From Citrobacter enshiensis (GTDB taxonomy: Bacteria > Pseudomonadota > Gammaproteobacteria > Enterobacterales > Enterobacteriaceae), in assembly GCF_029338175.1 (NCBI RefSeq), contig NZ_CP119862.1, positions 558,001-622,000 of the forward strand: DNA of 64,000 nt. Direction: 5' to 3'. The notes below the pieces were generated by a model, which had not been told where the DNA came from, did no database searches, and was given only the letters and a program-made list of their open reading frames with translations. How positions within the stretch are numbered: position 1 is the stretch's first letter; each line of letters opens with the position of its first letter. The position numbers were made by a program, and so were the translations under genes. Shown piece after piece: positions 31,684-51,333 of this stretch.

Positions 31684-32238
31684 ATGACCGCGTATTGGTT
31701 GGCTCAGGGCGTTGGCGTCATCGCCTTTCTGATTGGTATTACCACCTTTTTCAACCGCGACGAACGTCGTTTCAAACTGCAACTTGCCGTCTATAGCGCC
31801 ACCATTGGCGTGCATTTCTTTTTGATGGGTGCCGCCCCTGCCGGGATGAGTGCCGAGCTTAACACCGTCCGTACGCTGATTTCGATGTATACCCGGCGGC
31901 TTTGGGTGATGACCGTTTTCATCGTGCTCACGCTGGTTCTCGGCCTGGCAAAACTGCAACATGCGATGGAACTGTTGCCCATTATGGGCACACTCGCCAG
32001 CACCTGGGCGCTGTTTCGCTGCAAAGGGTTAACCGTGCGTTGCGTGATGTGGTGTGCCACGGCCTGTTGGGTCATTCATAACTTCTGGTTGGGATCGATT
32101 GGCGGTACGCTTATTGAGGGCAGCTTTTTGGTGATAAATGGTCTCAATATCATCCGCTTCAGACGTATGCAAAAACGCGGTATTGATCCTTTCAGAATGG
32201 AGAATGCAGCGTCGCAGGAAAACCCCTCCGCACGTTGA
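31684..32238 (+). CDS. ygjV: YgjV, inner membrane protein
   Basis: This 184-residue protein matches E. coli YgjV. It starts MTAYWLAQGVGVIAFLIGI and has about five to six membrane helices; NGLNIIRFRRMQKRGIDPF is a conserved C-terminal cytoplasmic segment. It belongs to the YgjV family of unknown function. It is preceded by the uxaCA terminator and converges with sstT. Confidence 0.92.
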   Translation: MTAYWLAQGVGVIAFLIGITTFFNRDERRFKLQLAVYSATIGVHFFLMGAAPAGMSAELNTVRTLISMYTRRLWVMTVFIVLTLVLGLAKLQHAMELLPIMGTLASTWALFRCKGLTVRCVMWCATACWVIHNFWLGSIGGTLIEGSFLVINGLNIIRFRRMQKRGIDPFRMENAASQENPSAR

Positions 32239-32246
32239 CGGAGGGG
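32223..32246. terminator. Hairpin between convergent ygjV and sstT
   Basis: CCCCTCCG-CACGTTGA-CGGAGGGG spans the end of ygjV and the 15-bp gap to sstT. It lacks a T run on either side, so termination is likely but not certain. Confidence 0.5.
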
Positions 32247-32253
32247 GAAGAGA

Positions 32254-33495
32254 TTAACCGCGCAGTGCGTTGTTTGCCAGACGTTCGTCTTCTGCCTGGC
32301 AGGCCGCTGCGGTGAACAGCACGTCAGTCGACGAGTTCAGCGCCGTTTCGCAGGAATCCTGCAGCACGCCGATGATGAAGCCGACGGCTACCACCTGCAT
32401 GGCAATATCGTTAGGGATACCGAACATATTGCACGCCAGCGGGATCAGCAGCAGGGAGCCCCCCGCCACACCCGACGCGCCACACGCGCACAGCGAGGCA
32501 ACCACGCTCAGTAACAGCGCCGTCGGGAGATCCACCGGAACGCCTAACGTGTTAACTGCGGCCAGCGTCAGGACGGTAATGGTGATCGCCGCTCCGGCCA
32601 TATTGATGGTCGCGCCCAGCGGGATAGAGACGGAGTAGGTATCCCGGTCCAGGTTCAGCTTTTCACACAACGCCATGTTTACCGGGATATTGGCGGCTGA
32701 ACTGCGGGTAAAGAAGGCATAAACACCGCTTTCACGCAGACAGGCCATGACCAGCGGATACGGGTTACGGCGAATCTTCCAGAATACCAGCAGCGGGTTA
32801 ATGACCAGCGCGACCAGCAGCATACAGCCAATCAGCACGACCAGCAGTTGCGCGTAGCCCCACAGCGTTGCAAAACCGGTCGTGGCGAGCGTGGATGATA
32901 CCAGCCCAAAGATACCGATAGGGGCGAAACGGATAACCAGTTTCACCATGAAGGTCACGGCGTTTGCCATGTCATTAACGAGATTTTTTGTCGTCTCATT
33001 ACCGTGGCGAAACGCAAAGCCCAAACCTACGGCCCAGACCAGAATACCAATGTAGTTCGCATTGAGCAGGGCATCAATCGGGTTGGTGACCATGCTCATC
33101 AGCAGGCCGCGTAACACTTCTACAATCCCAGAGGGCGGTACGATATCCCCAGCGCTGGTGGATAAATGCAGCGTTGACGGAAATGCAAAGCTGAACACCA
33201 CCGCCGCCAGGGCAGCAGAAAATGTGCCCAGCAGATACAGGAACAGAATCGGACGGATATTGGTTTTCTGACCCTGCTGGTGATTGGCGATAGACGCCAT
33301 AACCAGCGTTAGCACCAGGACAGGGGCAACGGCTTTCAGGGCGCCAACAAACAGCGTTCCCAGCAGGCCCGACGCTTCTGCCGCAGGTTTAGACACCAGC
33401 GCCAGCAAAACGCCGAGCACTAAGCCTATGAGGATTTGTTTTACGAGACTACCTTGCGACAGGCGCGCGAGCAGGCCTGAAGTTGATGACTTCAT
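32254..33495 (-). CDS. sstT: SstT, serine/threonine:Na+ symporter
   Basis: About 413 residues from ATG 33495 ([21 protein letters not shown]), preceded by AAGGAAATCTCC; a longer frame upstream has no better start. It is a DAACS-family (glutamate transporter fold) membrane protein, with the substrate-loop motifs [17 protein letters not shown] and [15 protein letters not shown]. It takes up L-serine and L-threonine with sodium. Together with tdcC and yhaO, this makes three serine/threonine-type importers in the window. Confidence 0.95.
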   Translation of the reverse strand: MKSSTSGLLARLSQGSLVKQILIGLVLGVLLALVSKPAAEASGLLGTLFVGALKAVAPVLVLTLVMASIANHQQGQKTNIRPILFLYLLGTFSAALAAVVFSFAFPSTLHLSTSAGDIVPPSGIVEVLRGLLMSMVTNPIDALLNANYIGILVWAVGLGFAFRHGNETTKNLVNDMANAVTFMVKLVIRFAPIGIFGLVSSTLATTGFATLWGYAQLLVVLIGCMLLVALVINPLLVFWKIRRNPYPLVMACLRESGVYAFFTRSSAANIPVNMALCEKLNLDRDTYSVSIPLGATINMAGAAITITVLTLAAVNTLGVPVDLPTALLLSVVASLCACGASGVAGGSLLLIPLACNMFGIPNDIAMQVVAVGFIIGVLQDSCETALNSSTDVLFTAAACQAEDERLANNALRG

Positions 33496-33747
33496 GGAGA
33501 TTTCCTTAAGTGATATTGCGTCCATCCTGGAACGTACTCTTTGTTACGTTTATGCCCGGATGTAATAAATGTTTGCCTGAGTGAGTATAAGGAAAGATGC
33601 GTTGTGGGGAAGCGTAAAATGCTGAAATTTACGTGTCACATCATATTTTTTAACTATTTGTTTACGTATTGCCAGGGGGCGCTACGTTTGCCGGTCCGCA
33701 GAACGCGTTTTTGTTGGCCCGGCAGCTATACTGTCGGGCCATGGAGG

Positions 33748-34716
33748 TTACTGCGCTTGCTGTTTCTTATCGTTTTGATGGTTTACCCATGCGTTAACGA
33801 GCAGCGTGACGATCAGGATGCCAAACACCACACCTAACGAGATGGCGATAGGAATATGATAGAAGTCGACAATCAGCATCTTGATACCAATGAACACCAG
33901 GATTATCGACAAACCATATTTAAGCATTGAGAAGCGCTCTGCGACACCCGCCAGCAGGAAGTACATCGCACGCAGACCCAGAATCGCGAACAGGTTAGAG
34001 GTCAGTACAATGAACGGGTCGGTCGTCACGGCAAAGATAGCCGGAATGCTGTCGACGGCGAAAATGACGTCGCTCAGTTCAACCAGAATCAGTACCAGCA
34101 TCAGCGGCGTTGCGAACAGCAGACCGTTCTTACGCACGAAGAAATGCTCGTTCTCGATGGTGTCGGTCATGCGCAGATGCCCACGCAGCCAGCGGACTAC
34201 CGGTCTGTCGCCGATGCCGGACGCATCATCTTTCGCCAGCGCCATTTTTACACCGGTAAACAGCAGGAAGGCACCGAACACATACAGCAGCCACTCGAAC
34301 TGCGCGATCAGCCAGCTTCCGGTAAAGATCATGATGGTACGCAGTACGATCGCACCCAGTACGCCATAGACCAGCACCCGACGTTGCAGCGCGGGCGGGA
34401 CAGAGAAGTAGCTGAACAGCATCAGCCAGACAAAGACGTTATCCACCGCCAGTGATTTTTCGATCAAATAACCGGTCAGAAACGCCAGCGCTTGCGGATC
34501 GGCAACCGCACGTCCTTGCGTTTGAGCCAGATACCACCAGAATACGGCGTTAAACAATAATGAGAGCGTTACCCAGACCAGGGACCAGATTGCCGCCTGC
34601 TTCATTGACATCGTATGTGCTCCACGACGCCCTTGTAGCAGAAGATCAATAGCCAGCATAATCACCACAACGACAGCGAATCCGCCCCATAACAACGGTG
34701 TGCCGACAGTATTCAT
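33748..34716 (-). CDS. alx: Alx, TerC-family manganese exporter
   Basis: This 322-residue polytopic protein has the TerC signature with [19 protein letters not shown] (acidic residues in the membrane), [19 protein letters not shown] and [10 protein letters not shown]. In E. coli Alx exports excess manganese and is induced by alkaline pH and Mn2+ through the upstream riboswitch. The start at 34716 follows AAGGAAATTTT, downstream of the riboswitch hairpin. Confidence 0.95.
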   Translation of the reverse strand: MNTVGTPLLWGGFAVVVVIMLAIDLLLQGRRGAHTMSMKQAAIWSLVWVTLSLLFNAVFWWYLAQTQGRAVADPQALAFLTGYLIEKSLAVDNVFVWLMLFSYFSVPPALQRRVLVYGVLGAIVLRTIMIFTGSWLIAQFEWLLYVFGAFLLFTGVKMALAKDDASGIGDRPVVRWLRGHLRMTDTIENEHFFVRKNGLLFATPLMLVLILVELSDVIFAVDSIPAIFAVTTDPFIVLTSNLFAILGLRAMYFLLAGVAERFSMLKYGLSIILVFIGIKMLIVDFYHIPIAISLGVVFGILIVTLLVNAWVNHQNDKKQQAQ

Positions 34717-34733
34717 AAAATTTCCTTACACAT

Positions 34734-34935
34734 AAAAAAACGGCTGACGTCAGAAGACGGCAGCCGTTGCTTTTTATATGCATAGACCTCGCCTTCCGGC
34801 AAGGTCTCACTTACAACAAAACAGGAATACGACGACGCATTCCTGTTTTGTTGCCCGGTGACCGGATGTGGTTTTTCACACATCGTAATGACGATCCACC
34901 GGCAATGAAGTTACTCCCCTTTGCGGGTAACAAAA
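34734..34935 (-). promoter_or_regulatory. yybP-ykoY (Mn2+/pH-responsive) riboswitch, PRE/SraF leader of alx
   Basis: The minus-strand leader begins near GTTACCCGCAAAGGGGAGTAAC, contains GACCTTGCCGGAAGGCGAGGTC and ends with a long hairpin (GCAACGGCTGCC / GTCAGCCGTT) followed by eight T (34734-34741) just before the alx ribosome binding site. The order matches the E. coli PRE element, where Mn2+ binding and alkaline pausing favour alx expression. The 5' boundary is approximate. Confidence 0.88.
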
Positions 34936-34988
34936 TATGACAGGCCATGCTTCCAGTCAATGGCCTGTTACATCTGTTTTACATTGAT

Positions 34989-35987
34989 TTACGCAGTGGC
35001 TGCGGGGTTTTGATCATCCGCTGGGAATACCACCCCTGTCTGGCGACGAATTTCCGTTTGCAGTTTCGCAGTAATGCGGCTGACTTCCAGAGCGGGATGG
35101 TTCACCTCATGCGTTTCAACCAAATGTGCAAAGACCTCTGCCTCATAGAGCATAGTATTAATATGCTGAGGTGCAGTGAGATCCTGCGTCTTCCCGCCGC
35201 GTGGAATAAAGCAGACTTTCTGACACTCGGCGATTTTCTCAATCACCAGAGAACCCGCTTCTCCCTGAATTTCGCTGGCCAGCACAGAGTCGCTGACTTT
35301 GGAGTGCTGCAAGGTCACGCTGAAATCACCGTAATTCAGCACCACGACGCCGTGGGCATCAACGCCGCTTTCCAGCAGGCTGGCAGACGCCTGAACGCTG
35401 CAAGGTTCGCCCCAGAGCGCGATGGCGGACGCCAGGCAATAAAAGCCGATATCCATGATCGAGCCATTTGAAAACGCCGGATTAAAGGTGTTGGGGTTTT
35501 CACCGTCCAGATAGCGCTGGTAACGCGAGGAGTACTGGCAGTAATTGATCAATGCCTTACGTACTTTCCCCACCTTCGGCAAGGCTTGTTGTAGCAGCAG
35601 GAAATTGGGCAGGCTGGCCGTTTTAAAGGCTTCAAAGAGCACGACCTGATTTTCGCGGGCACAGGCGATAGCCGCTTCAACCTCAGCCAGATTCGATGCC
35701 AGCGGCTTCTCGCAGATCACATGTTTTTGGTGACTGAGAAAGAGCCGGGTCTGGGAAAAATGCAGTGAGTTCGGGCTGGCAATATAGACCGCATCAATCG
35801 CCTCGCTTTTCGCCATGGCGTCCAGCGAGGTAAACAGATGTTCGACGGGATAGTCGTTAGCGAACGTTTGCGCCTGCTCGAGGCTGCGGGAATAGACTGC
35901 GGTTAACTTATATTTGCCGGTTTCATGAGCGGCATCGACAAACTGGCGGGTGATCCAGTTTGTGCCAATAACAGCGAAACGTATCAT
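34989..35987 (-). CDS. ygjR: YgjR, Gfo/Idh/MocA-family oxidoreductase
   Basis: This 332-residue protein has an N-terminal Rossmann fold (MIRFAVIGTNWITRQFVDAA) and the family motif ICEKPLASN, where the Lys is catalytic. The C-terminal alpha/beta domain includes GSIMDIGFYCLA. It is likely an NAD(P)-dependent sugar or polyol dehydrogenase; the substrate is unknown. It lies upstream of alx on the same strand, but the riboswitch region separates their transcription. Confidence 0.92.
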   Translation of the reverse strand: MIRFAVIGTNWITRQFVDAAHETGKYKLTAVYSRSLEQAQTFANDYPVEHLFTSLDAMAKSEAIDAVYIASPNSLHFSQTRLFLSHQKHVICEKPLASNLAEVEAAIACARENQVVLFEAFKTASLPNFLLLQQALPKVGKVRKALINYCQYSSRYQRYLDGENPNTFNPAFSNGSIMDIGFYCLASAIALWGEPCSVQASASLLESGVDAHGVVVLNYGDFSVTLQHSKVSDSVLASEIQGEAGSLVIEKIAECQKVCFIPRGGKTQDLTAPQHINTMLYEAEVFAHLVETHEVNHPALEVSRITAKLQTEIRRQTGVVFPADDQNPAATA

Positions 35988-36059
35988 AAACGCCTTCAGG
36001 CTCCATAAAGGGATTCTCGCGCCAATGTATCACGCCTTTATGGCAAAGCCAGTGCGCGA

Positions 36060-36560
36060 CTACGCAGTTTCCTTTAACGACAACTGCGTCAGCCACAGGC
36101 GGGTATCAAACTCAAGCTGGTGATACTGCGGCTCCATATGACAGCACAACTGGTAGAACGCTTTGTTGTGTTCTTTCTCTTTAAGATGCGCCAGTTCATG
36201 GACGACGATCATCCGCAGGAACGGCTCCGGCGCATTGCGAAAAACGCTGGCGACGCGGATCTCCGCCTTCGCTTTCAGCTTTCCACCCTGGACGCGTGAA
36301 ACGGCGGTATGCAAGCCGAGGGCGTTCTTGAGGACGTGGATCTTATTGTCATACATCACTTTATTGAGCGGTGGCGCATTACGCAGAAACTGGCTTTTCA
36401 GATCCTGGGTATACTGCCAGAGCGCCTTATCGGTCGCGAAATCATGCGTTCCCGGATAACGTTTTTCCAGTACGCTGCCCAGCCGCTCTTCGGCAATTAA
36501 GGTGCGTACCTGGGAAAGTAAGTTCTCCGGATAGCCCTGCAGATAACTAAGATTGCTCAT
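36060..36560 (-). CDS. ygjP: YgjP, SprT/M48-like metal-dependent hydrolase
   Basis: 166 residues from ATG 36560 (MSNLSYLQGYPENLLSQVR). The zinc-hydrolase motif HELAHLKEKEHN (HExxH with a third His) and the WLTQLSLKE C-terminus define the YgjP/YgjP-like metallopeptidase domain (DUF45). E. coli YgjP has been reported to have UTP pyrophosphatase activity, which I cannot judge from sequence. A longer frame to 36626 runs into the ERIC-like repeat and is not used. Confidence 0.9.
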   Translation of the reverse strand: MSNLSYLQGYPENLLSQVRTLIAEERLGSVLEKRYPGTHDFATDKALWQYTQDLKSQFLRNAPPLNKVMYDNKIHVLKNALGLHTAVSRVQGGKLKAKAEIRVASVFRNAPEPFLRMIVVHELAHLKEKEHNKAFYQLCCHMEPQYHQLEFDTRLWLTQLSLKETA

Positions 36561-36572
36561 CAACACTCCATA

Positions 36573-36690
36573 CACTTCATCCTTCAAGCTGCCTGTGTGT
36601 TGGCTGCGTTCGTTCACCCCAGTCACTTACTTATGTAAGCTCCTGGGGATTCTCTCTCTTGCCGACTTCATGCAACTTGAATGATTTTGT
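36573..36690. repeat. ERIC-type intergenic repeat
   Basis: The segment between divergent ygjP and rlmG contains the ERIC core (CACTTACTTATGTAAGCTCC, then TGGGGATT) flanked by imperfect complementary arms (TTCAAGCTGC on the left, GCAACTTGAA on the right). This is the approximately 120-bp imperfect palindrome known from enterobacteria. Confidence 0.85.
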
Positions 36691-36758
36691 GTATAAAAAA
36701 GGTATACTCACGCACCCTTTTCAGGGATAACGCCAAATTTTACCACTCAGGAGGGCCG

Positions 36759-37895
36759 ATGAGCCACTTAGACAACGGTTTCCGTTCACTCAATCTTAAA
36801 CGTTTCCCGGAAACGGACGACGTTAACCCGCTTCAGGCGTGGGAAGCGGCGGATGAATATCTGCTGCAACAGTTGGATGACACTGAAATTGTCGGTCCGG
36901 TTCTGATCCTGAATGATACCTTCGGAGCGCTGGGTTGCGCACTGGCTGAACACACGCCTTACAGCATCGGTGATTCCTATTTAAGCGAGCTCGCGACGCG
37001 CGAAAACCTGCGCCATAACGATATTGCGGAATCCAGCGTCAAGTTTCTCGACAGCACGGCACAATATCCGCAGGCGCCGGGCGTTGTGCTGATTAAAATT
37101 CCTAAAACGCTGGCCCTGCTGGAACAGCAACTGCGCGCACTGCGCAAGGTCGTGACCCCAGAAACGCGGATTATTGCGGGGGCTAAAGCGCGTGATATTC
37201 ACAACTCCACGCTTGAGCTGTTCGAAAAAGTGCTGGGTCCAACGACCACCACGCTGGCCTGGAAAAAGGCGCGTCTGATCAACCCTACCTTCAGCAAACC
37301 AGAGCTTGCCGATGCGCCAGAAACGCTGAGCTGGAAGCTGGACGGGACCAACTGGACCATTCACAACCATGCAAACGTCTTCTCGCGCACGGGACTGGAT
37401 ATCGGTGCCCGTTTCTTCCTGGAACATCTGCCGGACAATCTGGAAGGCGAAATCGTCGATCTCGGCTGCGGCAACGGTATTGTCGGTCTGACGCTGCTGG
37501 AGAAAAACCCACAAGCCAGCGTCATCTTTACCGATGAGTCGCCAATGGCGGTGGCGTCCAGCCGTCTGAATGTGGAAACCAACATGCCGGAAGCTCTGGA
37601 CCGCTGCGAGTTTATGATCAACAACGCGCTGTCCGGCGTGGAGCCTTTCCGCTTCAACGCGGTCATTTGTAATCCGCCGTTCCACCAGAAGCACGCCCTA
37701 ACGGATAACGTCGCGTGGGAGATGTTCCATCACGCGCGCCGTTGTCTGAAGATCAACGGTGAGTTGTATATTGTGGCGAACCGTCACCTGGATTACTTCC
37801 ACAAGCTGAAGAAGATCTTCGGTAACTGCGAGACCATCGCCACCAACAATAAATTTGTGGTGCTGAAAGCGGTGAAACTGGGGCGTCGTCGCTAA
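36759..37895 (+). CDS. rlmG: RlmG, 23S rRNA (guanine-1835-N2)-methyltransferase
   Basis: 378 residues from ATG 36759 ([20 protein letters not shown]), preceded by AGGAGGGCCG; this is the E. coli length. An N-terminal pseudo-methyltransferase domain precedes the catalytic Rossmann domain with [14 protein letters not shown] (SAM motif) and the NPPFHQ catalytic motif. It methylates G1835 of 23S rRNA with S-adenosylmethionine. RsmC is the paralogue. Confidence 0.95.
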   Translation: MSHLDNGFRSLNLKRFPETDDVNPLQAWEAADEYLLQQLDDTEIVGPVLILNDTFGALGCALAEHTPYSIGDSYLSELATRENLRHNDIAESSVKFLDSTAQYPQAPGVVLIKIPKTLALLEQQLRALRKVVTPETRIIAGAKARDIHNSTLELFEKVLGPTTTTLAWKKARLINPTFSKPELADAPETLSWKLDGTNWTIHNHANVFSRTGLDIGARFFLEHLPDNLEGEIVDLGCGNGIVGLTLLEKNPQASVIFTDESPMAVASSRLNVETNMPEALDRCEFMINNALSGVEPFRFNAVICNPPFHQKHALTDNVAWEMFHHARRCLKINGELYIVANRHLDYFHKLKKIFGNCETIATNNKFVVLKAVKLGRRR

Positions 37896-37902
37896 ACGTG
37901 TG

Positions 37903-37928
37903 TGCCCGATAAGCGTAGTGCTATCGGG
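37903..37928. repeat. REP-like palindrome between rlmG and fadH
   Basis: GCCCGATAAGCG and CTATCGGGC form a short hairpin between the convergent genes; it may also act as a bidirectional transcript end. Confidence 0.7.
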
Positions 37929-37935
37929 CAACAGG

Positions 37936-39975
<2,040 letters not shown>

Positions 39976-40059
39976 TTATTGTTATGTGGTCGGATGAGTT
40001 CTAATTTAGCTGTCGGTGCGCAAAAGGGAAAAGAGGAATGTAATGATTGTGATGGGATT

Positions 40060-40090
40060 CAAAAAAGATGCTCCCCCCGAAGGGAGAGCG
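40060..40090 (-). terminator. ygjI/ebg region terminator
   Basis: On the minus strand GCTCTCCC-TTCG-GGGGGAGC is followed by a T run (40062-40067), 36 bp after the ygjI stop. The UUCG-type loop makes it strong. Confidence 0.85.
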
Positions 40091-40125
40091 AACCGGAGAT
40101 GGTGCTTTTTTTAGTGTGCTGGTCG

Positions 40126-45211
<5,086 letters not shown>

Positions 45212-45224
45212 TTATTGGAGGTGA

Positions 45225-45247
45225 TTTTAGTAAAAGTTTTACTAAAA
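45225..45247 (-). promoter_or_regulatory. EbgR operator upstream of ebgA
   Basis: TTTTAGTAAAA and its exact reverse complement TTTTACTAAAA are separated by a single G, a perfect LacI-family-type palindrome 68 bp before the ebgA start. A similar palindrome occurs in front of ygjH. Binding by EbgR is inferred from position and symmetry. Confidence 0.8.
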
Positions 45248-45364
45248 TATAGCAATAAAGATGATTAACTTTAACTTGATCACAAAACCAGCGTGTAAGC
45301 CGACTGCGGATGAATGAAAATGCGCGCCCGGCGTGCTGAGTCGCCGGGCGGGAGAAAAGGGGGA

Positions 45365-46405
<1,041 letters not shown>

Positions 46406-46537
46406 CTATTCATCTGTTTTCAGTAAATAAAGCGTGTTTATTTGACTCGCTCAGGGTAAATCCTCGCTTTCAGAGTGTGATCCGCGTGTCATTTTCCCTT
46501 TTTTAAGCGCAGCGCTAGGAAAATATTTTGCTATGAT

Positions 46538-46898
<361 letters not shown>

Positions 46899-46908
46899 GT
46901 GATGTGAG

Positions 46909-46996
46909 CAGGCCGGATGACGATGCAAATGCATCTTATCCGGCCTACGGGGTGGTGTCTGCGTAGGCCGGATAAGAACGTCGCCGCCATCCGGCA
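46909..46996. repeat. BIME (two REP units) between ygjH and patA
   Basis: Two head-to-head REP units are visible: GGCCGGATGACGATG ... CTTATCCGGCC and GTAGGCCGGATAAGAACG ... CATCCGGCA. They fill the gap between the convergent genes. Confidence 0.88.
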
Positions 46997-47000
46997 TCTG

Positions 47001-48733
<1,733 letters not shown>

Positions 48734-48760
48734 TAAAGATAAATCGATTAGCGCCGAAAT
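48734..48760 (+). promoter_or_regulatory. Sigma-28 (FliA) promoter of aer
   Basis: TAAA (48734-48737), a 15-bp spacer and GCCGAAAT (48753-48760) match the flagellar class 3 consensus TAAA-N15-GCCGATAA with one or two mismatches. It lies 50 bp before the aer start, in line with aer belonging to the motility regulon in E. coli. Confidence 0.82.
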
Positions 48761-48810
48761 AACATCTGACAGAAAAGTTAACACCAAAATAACCTGCATA
48801 GGACGCGATC

Positions 48811-50331
48811 ATGTCTTCTCATCTCTACGTCAGCCAGAAAAGCATCCCGCTGGACGACGATACGACCCTCATGTCCACGACTGACTTACACAGCTATATC
48901 ACGCATGCGAATGACACCTTCGTGCAGGTGAGCGGCTATTCGTTGAGCGAACTCCAGGCACAGCCGCATAACCTTGTGCGCCATCCTGATATGCCGAAAG
49001 CGGCATTTGCGGATATGTGGTACACCCTGCAACAAGGGGAACCGTGGAGCGGTATCGTGAAAAATCGCTGCAAGAATGGCGATCACTACTGGATCCGCGC
49101 CAACGCGGTGCCGATGGTTCGCGAGGGAAAAGTGACCGGGTATATGTCCATTCGTATCCGCGCGACGGAAGATGAAATTGCGGCGGTTGAGCCGTTGTAT
49201 CACGCTCTGAAGGAAGGACGCTGCCGTAAACGCCTCCACAAAGGGCTGGTGGTGCGTAAGGGCTGGTTAGGCAAACTTCCGGCGCTCCCTATCCGCTGGC
49301 GGGTACGTGGTGTGATGGCGTTTATCTTCGCGGTACTGGCGGCGAGCCTGGTGCAGCAGAATGCCCCCGTGGCGTCGATGCTGATCAGCGCGCTGGTCAT
49401 GCTGTTGGGGACGGCGATGTTTGAGTGGCAAATTGTGCGCCCGATTGAAAATGTGGCCCGGCAGGCATTAAAGGTGGCGACAGGGGATCGTAACAGTGTG
49501 ACGCATCTGAATCGCAGCGACGAGTTGGGTTTGACGCTGCGGTCTGTGGGTCAGCTCGGGTTGATGTGTCGCTGGCTTATCAATGATGTCTCAAGTCAGG
49601 TCTCCAGCGTCAGAAATGGCAGTGAAACCCTGGCGAAAGGGAACGACGATCTGAACAAACATACCCGCCAGACGGTGGAGAATGTGCAGCAAACGGTAAC
49701 GACCATGAACCAGATGGCGGAATCGGTGAAGAAAAATACCGCTACCGCATCGGCTGCCGACAAACTTTCCATCGCGGCCAGCGGTGCGGCAACTCAGGGT
49801 GGGGAAGCGATGGAGACCGTCATCAAAACGATGGATGACATTGCCGACAGCACGCAACAGATCGGCACGATCACCGCACTCATTAACGATATCGCGTTTC
49901 AGACCAATATTCTGGCGCTGAATGCCGCAGTTGAGGCCGCGCGAGCAGGTGAGCAGGGCAAAGGGTTTGCGGTGGTCGCGGGGGAAGTTCGCCACCTTGC
50001 CAGTCGAAGCGCCAGTGCGGCGAATGACATCCGTAAGCTAATTGATGCCAGTGCCTCCCGGGTGCAGTCCGGCTCAGAACAGGTTCATGCGGCAGGAAGG
50101 ACGATGGATGACATTGTGGCGCAGGTGCAAAATGTGACCCAGCTCATCGCCCAAATCAGTCATTCGACGCTTGAGCAGTCGGATGGGCTTTCCAGCCTGA
50201 CGCTGGCGGTGGATGAGTTGAACAACATCACGCATAAGAATGCCGAACTGGTGGAAGAAAGCGCTAAAGTTTCAGCAATGGTGAGACACCGCGCCAGCCG
50301 TCTGGAAGATGCCGTCACGGTTCTGCACTGA
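48811..50331 (+). CDS. aer: Aer, aerotaxis receptor
   Basis: This 506-residue protein has an N-terminal PAS domain binding FAD ([20 protein letters not shown]), an F1 linker, a membrane hairpin (about residues 165-205, [15 protein letters not shown] and [15 protein letters not shown]), a HAMP domain ([16 protein letters not shown]) and an MCP signalling domain with [20 protein letters not shown] (in part). It senses redox state and guides cells to favourable oxygen levels via CheA/CheW. Like E. coli Aer it lacks the methylation motif and C-terminal NWETF pentapeptide. It implies a motile organism. Confidence 0.97.
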   Translation: MSSHLYVSQKSIPLDDDTTLMSTTDLHSYITHANDTFVQVSGYSLSELQAQPHNLVRHPDMPKAAFADMWYTLQQGEPWSGIVKNRCKNGDHYWIRANAVPMVREGKVTGYMSIRIRATEDEIAAVEPLYHALKEGRCRKRLHKGLVVRKGWLGKLPALPIRWRVRGVMAFIFAVLAASLVQQNAPVASMLISALVMLLGTAMFEWQIVRPIENVARQALKVATGDRNSVTHLNRSDELGLTLRSVGQLGLMCRWLINDVSSQVSSVRNGSETLAKGNDDLNKHTRQTVENVQQTVTTMNQMAESVKKNTATASAADKLSIAASGAATQGGEAMETVIKTMDDIADSTQQIGTITALINDIAFQTNILALNAAVEAARAGEQGKGFAVVAGEVRHLASRSASAANDIRKLIDASASRVQSGSEQVHAAGRTMDDIVAQVQNVTQLIAQISHSTLEQSDGLSSLTLAVDELNNITHKNAELVEESAKVSAMVRHRASRLEDAVTVLH

Positions 50332-50415
50332 GTCCGCGTCCCTGAAGTGGTTTCTCTCGCCTCCTTATGGAGGCGGGGGCAGGGACACGGTAAGCGGAAT
50401 GGGTATACGATCCGC

Positions 50416-51093
50416 TTAATCGAGCTGGGTGATGTCCAGCGCTGCGCGGTCAATCACGCCAATGATTTTTTTGATTTGTGCTTCACTGATATCGGCCTGA
50501 TTCACCCGCAGATCCAGCACGGCTTTGAAATTATCCAGTGCCCGCTTCATCTGCGGGTTTTTACGTAATTCGAAGCCCACGCAGCGTGCTTTGACGCGTT
50601 CCTGAATGTGTGCGAGCTGTTCGTGGTTTTCAACCAGCCACTGTTGTCCGGCCTGGGTGATGGCTATCTTCTTCCGACCGCCTTCTTCTTCGCTGATGCT
50701 GATAAATTCCTGATCTTGCAGGAAATCCAGCGTCGGATAGATCACGCCCGGGCTTGGGGTGTAGTTACCCTGAGTCAGCGTTTCAATGGCTTTGATGAGC
50801 TCATAGCCGTGGCTCGCGTCGCGGGTCAGGATATCCAGAATCACCAGACGTAACTCGCCGTGACCGAAAAATCGCTGGCGGCGTCCGCCTCCGCCCCGAC
50901 CGTGGCGATGCTCGCAGCCATGTTGATGGCTGTGATGGCGTTCCCTGCCGCAACCTTCTTGATGATGCTCCTGATGGCAGCCTTCGTGCTGATACCCTTC
51001 GCCTTTACAGCAACCTTCTTGATGATGCTCCTGATGGCAGCCTTCGTGCTGATGTCCTTCGCCTTTACAGCAACCCTCATGTGGGTGTCGCAT
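50416..51093 (-). CDS. yqjI: YqjI, PadR-family nickel/iron-responsive repressor
   Basis: About 225 residues from ATG 51093, six bases after AGGAG. The N-terminal 70 residues are rich in His, Cys and Glu (HPHEGCCKGEGHQHEGC) and include two copies of a 20-residue module; the C-terminal part is a PadR winged helix (ELRLVILDILTRDASHGYELI, in part; GVIYPTLDFLQDQEFI). E. coli YqjI represses yqjH and itself and is inactivated by nickel. It is longer than the E. coli protein (207) because of the repeated module. It is divergent from yqjH with a shared palindrome. Confidence 0.93.
   Translation of the reverse strand: MRHPHEGCCKGEGHQHEGCHQEHHQEGCCKGEGYQHEGCHQEHHQEGCGRERHHSHQHGCEHRHGRGGGGRRQRFFGHGELRLVILDILTRDASHGYELIKAIETLTQGNYTPSPGVIYPTLDFLQDQEFISISEEEGGRKKIAITQAGQQWLVENHEQLAHIQERVKARCVGFELRKNPQMKRALDNFKAVLDLRVNQADISEAQIKKIIGVIDRAALDITQLD
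50951..51070 (-). repeat. Two tandem 60-bp repeats coding the metal-binding module of YqjI
   Basis: The sequence CAACCTTCTTGATGATGCTC with its following 40 bases occurs at 50951 and again exactly 60 bp later at 51011, almost identical. Each unit codes for a 20-residue His/Cys/Glu module. A third, diverged unit starts at 51071. Confidence 0.88.
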
Positions 51094-51112
51094 GATCATC
51101 TCCTGATGTTGT

Positions 51113-51126
51113 TTAGATATATCTAA
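51113..51126. promoter_or_regulatory. YqjI operator candidate in the yqjI-yqjH intergenic region
   Basis: TTAGATATATCTAA is a perfect 14-bp palindrome; a half copy TATATCTAA follows at 51130, and another related TTTAGATATATCG lies at about 51298-51310 in front of yqjH. PadR regulators bind such AT-rich palindromes, so these are likely YqjI sites controlling both genes. Confidence 0.68.
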
Positions 51127-51261
51127 TTTATATCTAAATTTTTTATTTATGCAAGTTTCTAGTGGGGTTGTTTTTTTAATTTTATGATTTTGTTAGTTTT
51201 TATTTTAATCTTGATGATGATGTGGAGAACGAGCGCTATATCAAAAAAGGCTTGCAATATC

Positions 51262-51280
51262 TCTAATTAACAATCATTAT
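51262..51280 (+). promoter_or_regulatory. Fur-box-like sequence upstream of yqjH
   Basis: The segment ending AATCATTATC matches the right half of the Fur consensus exactly, with a weaker left half, about 54 bp before yqjH. E. coli yqjH is Fur-regulated. Confidence 0.55.
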
Positions 51281-51333
51281 CATTTGAAATGAGCGATTTA
51301 GATATATCGTAATACATTCACGAAGGCGAAAAA

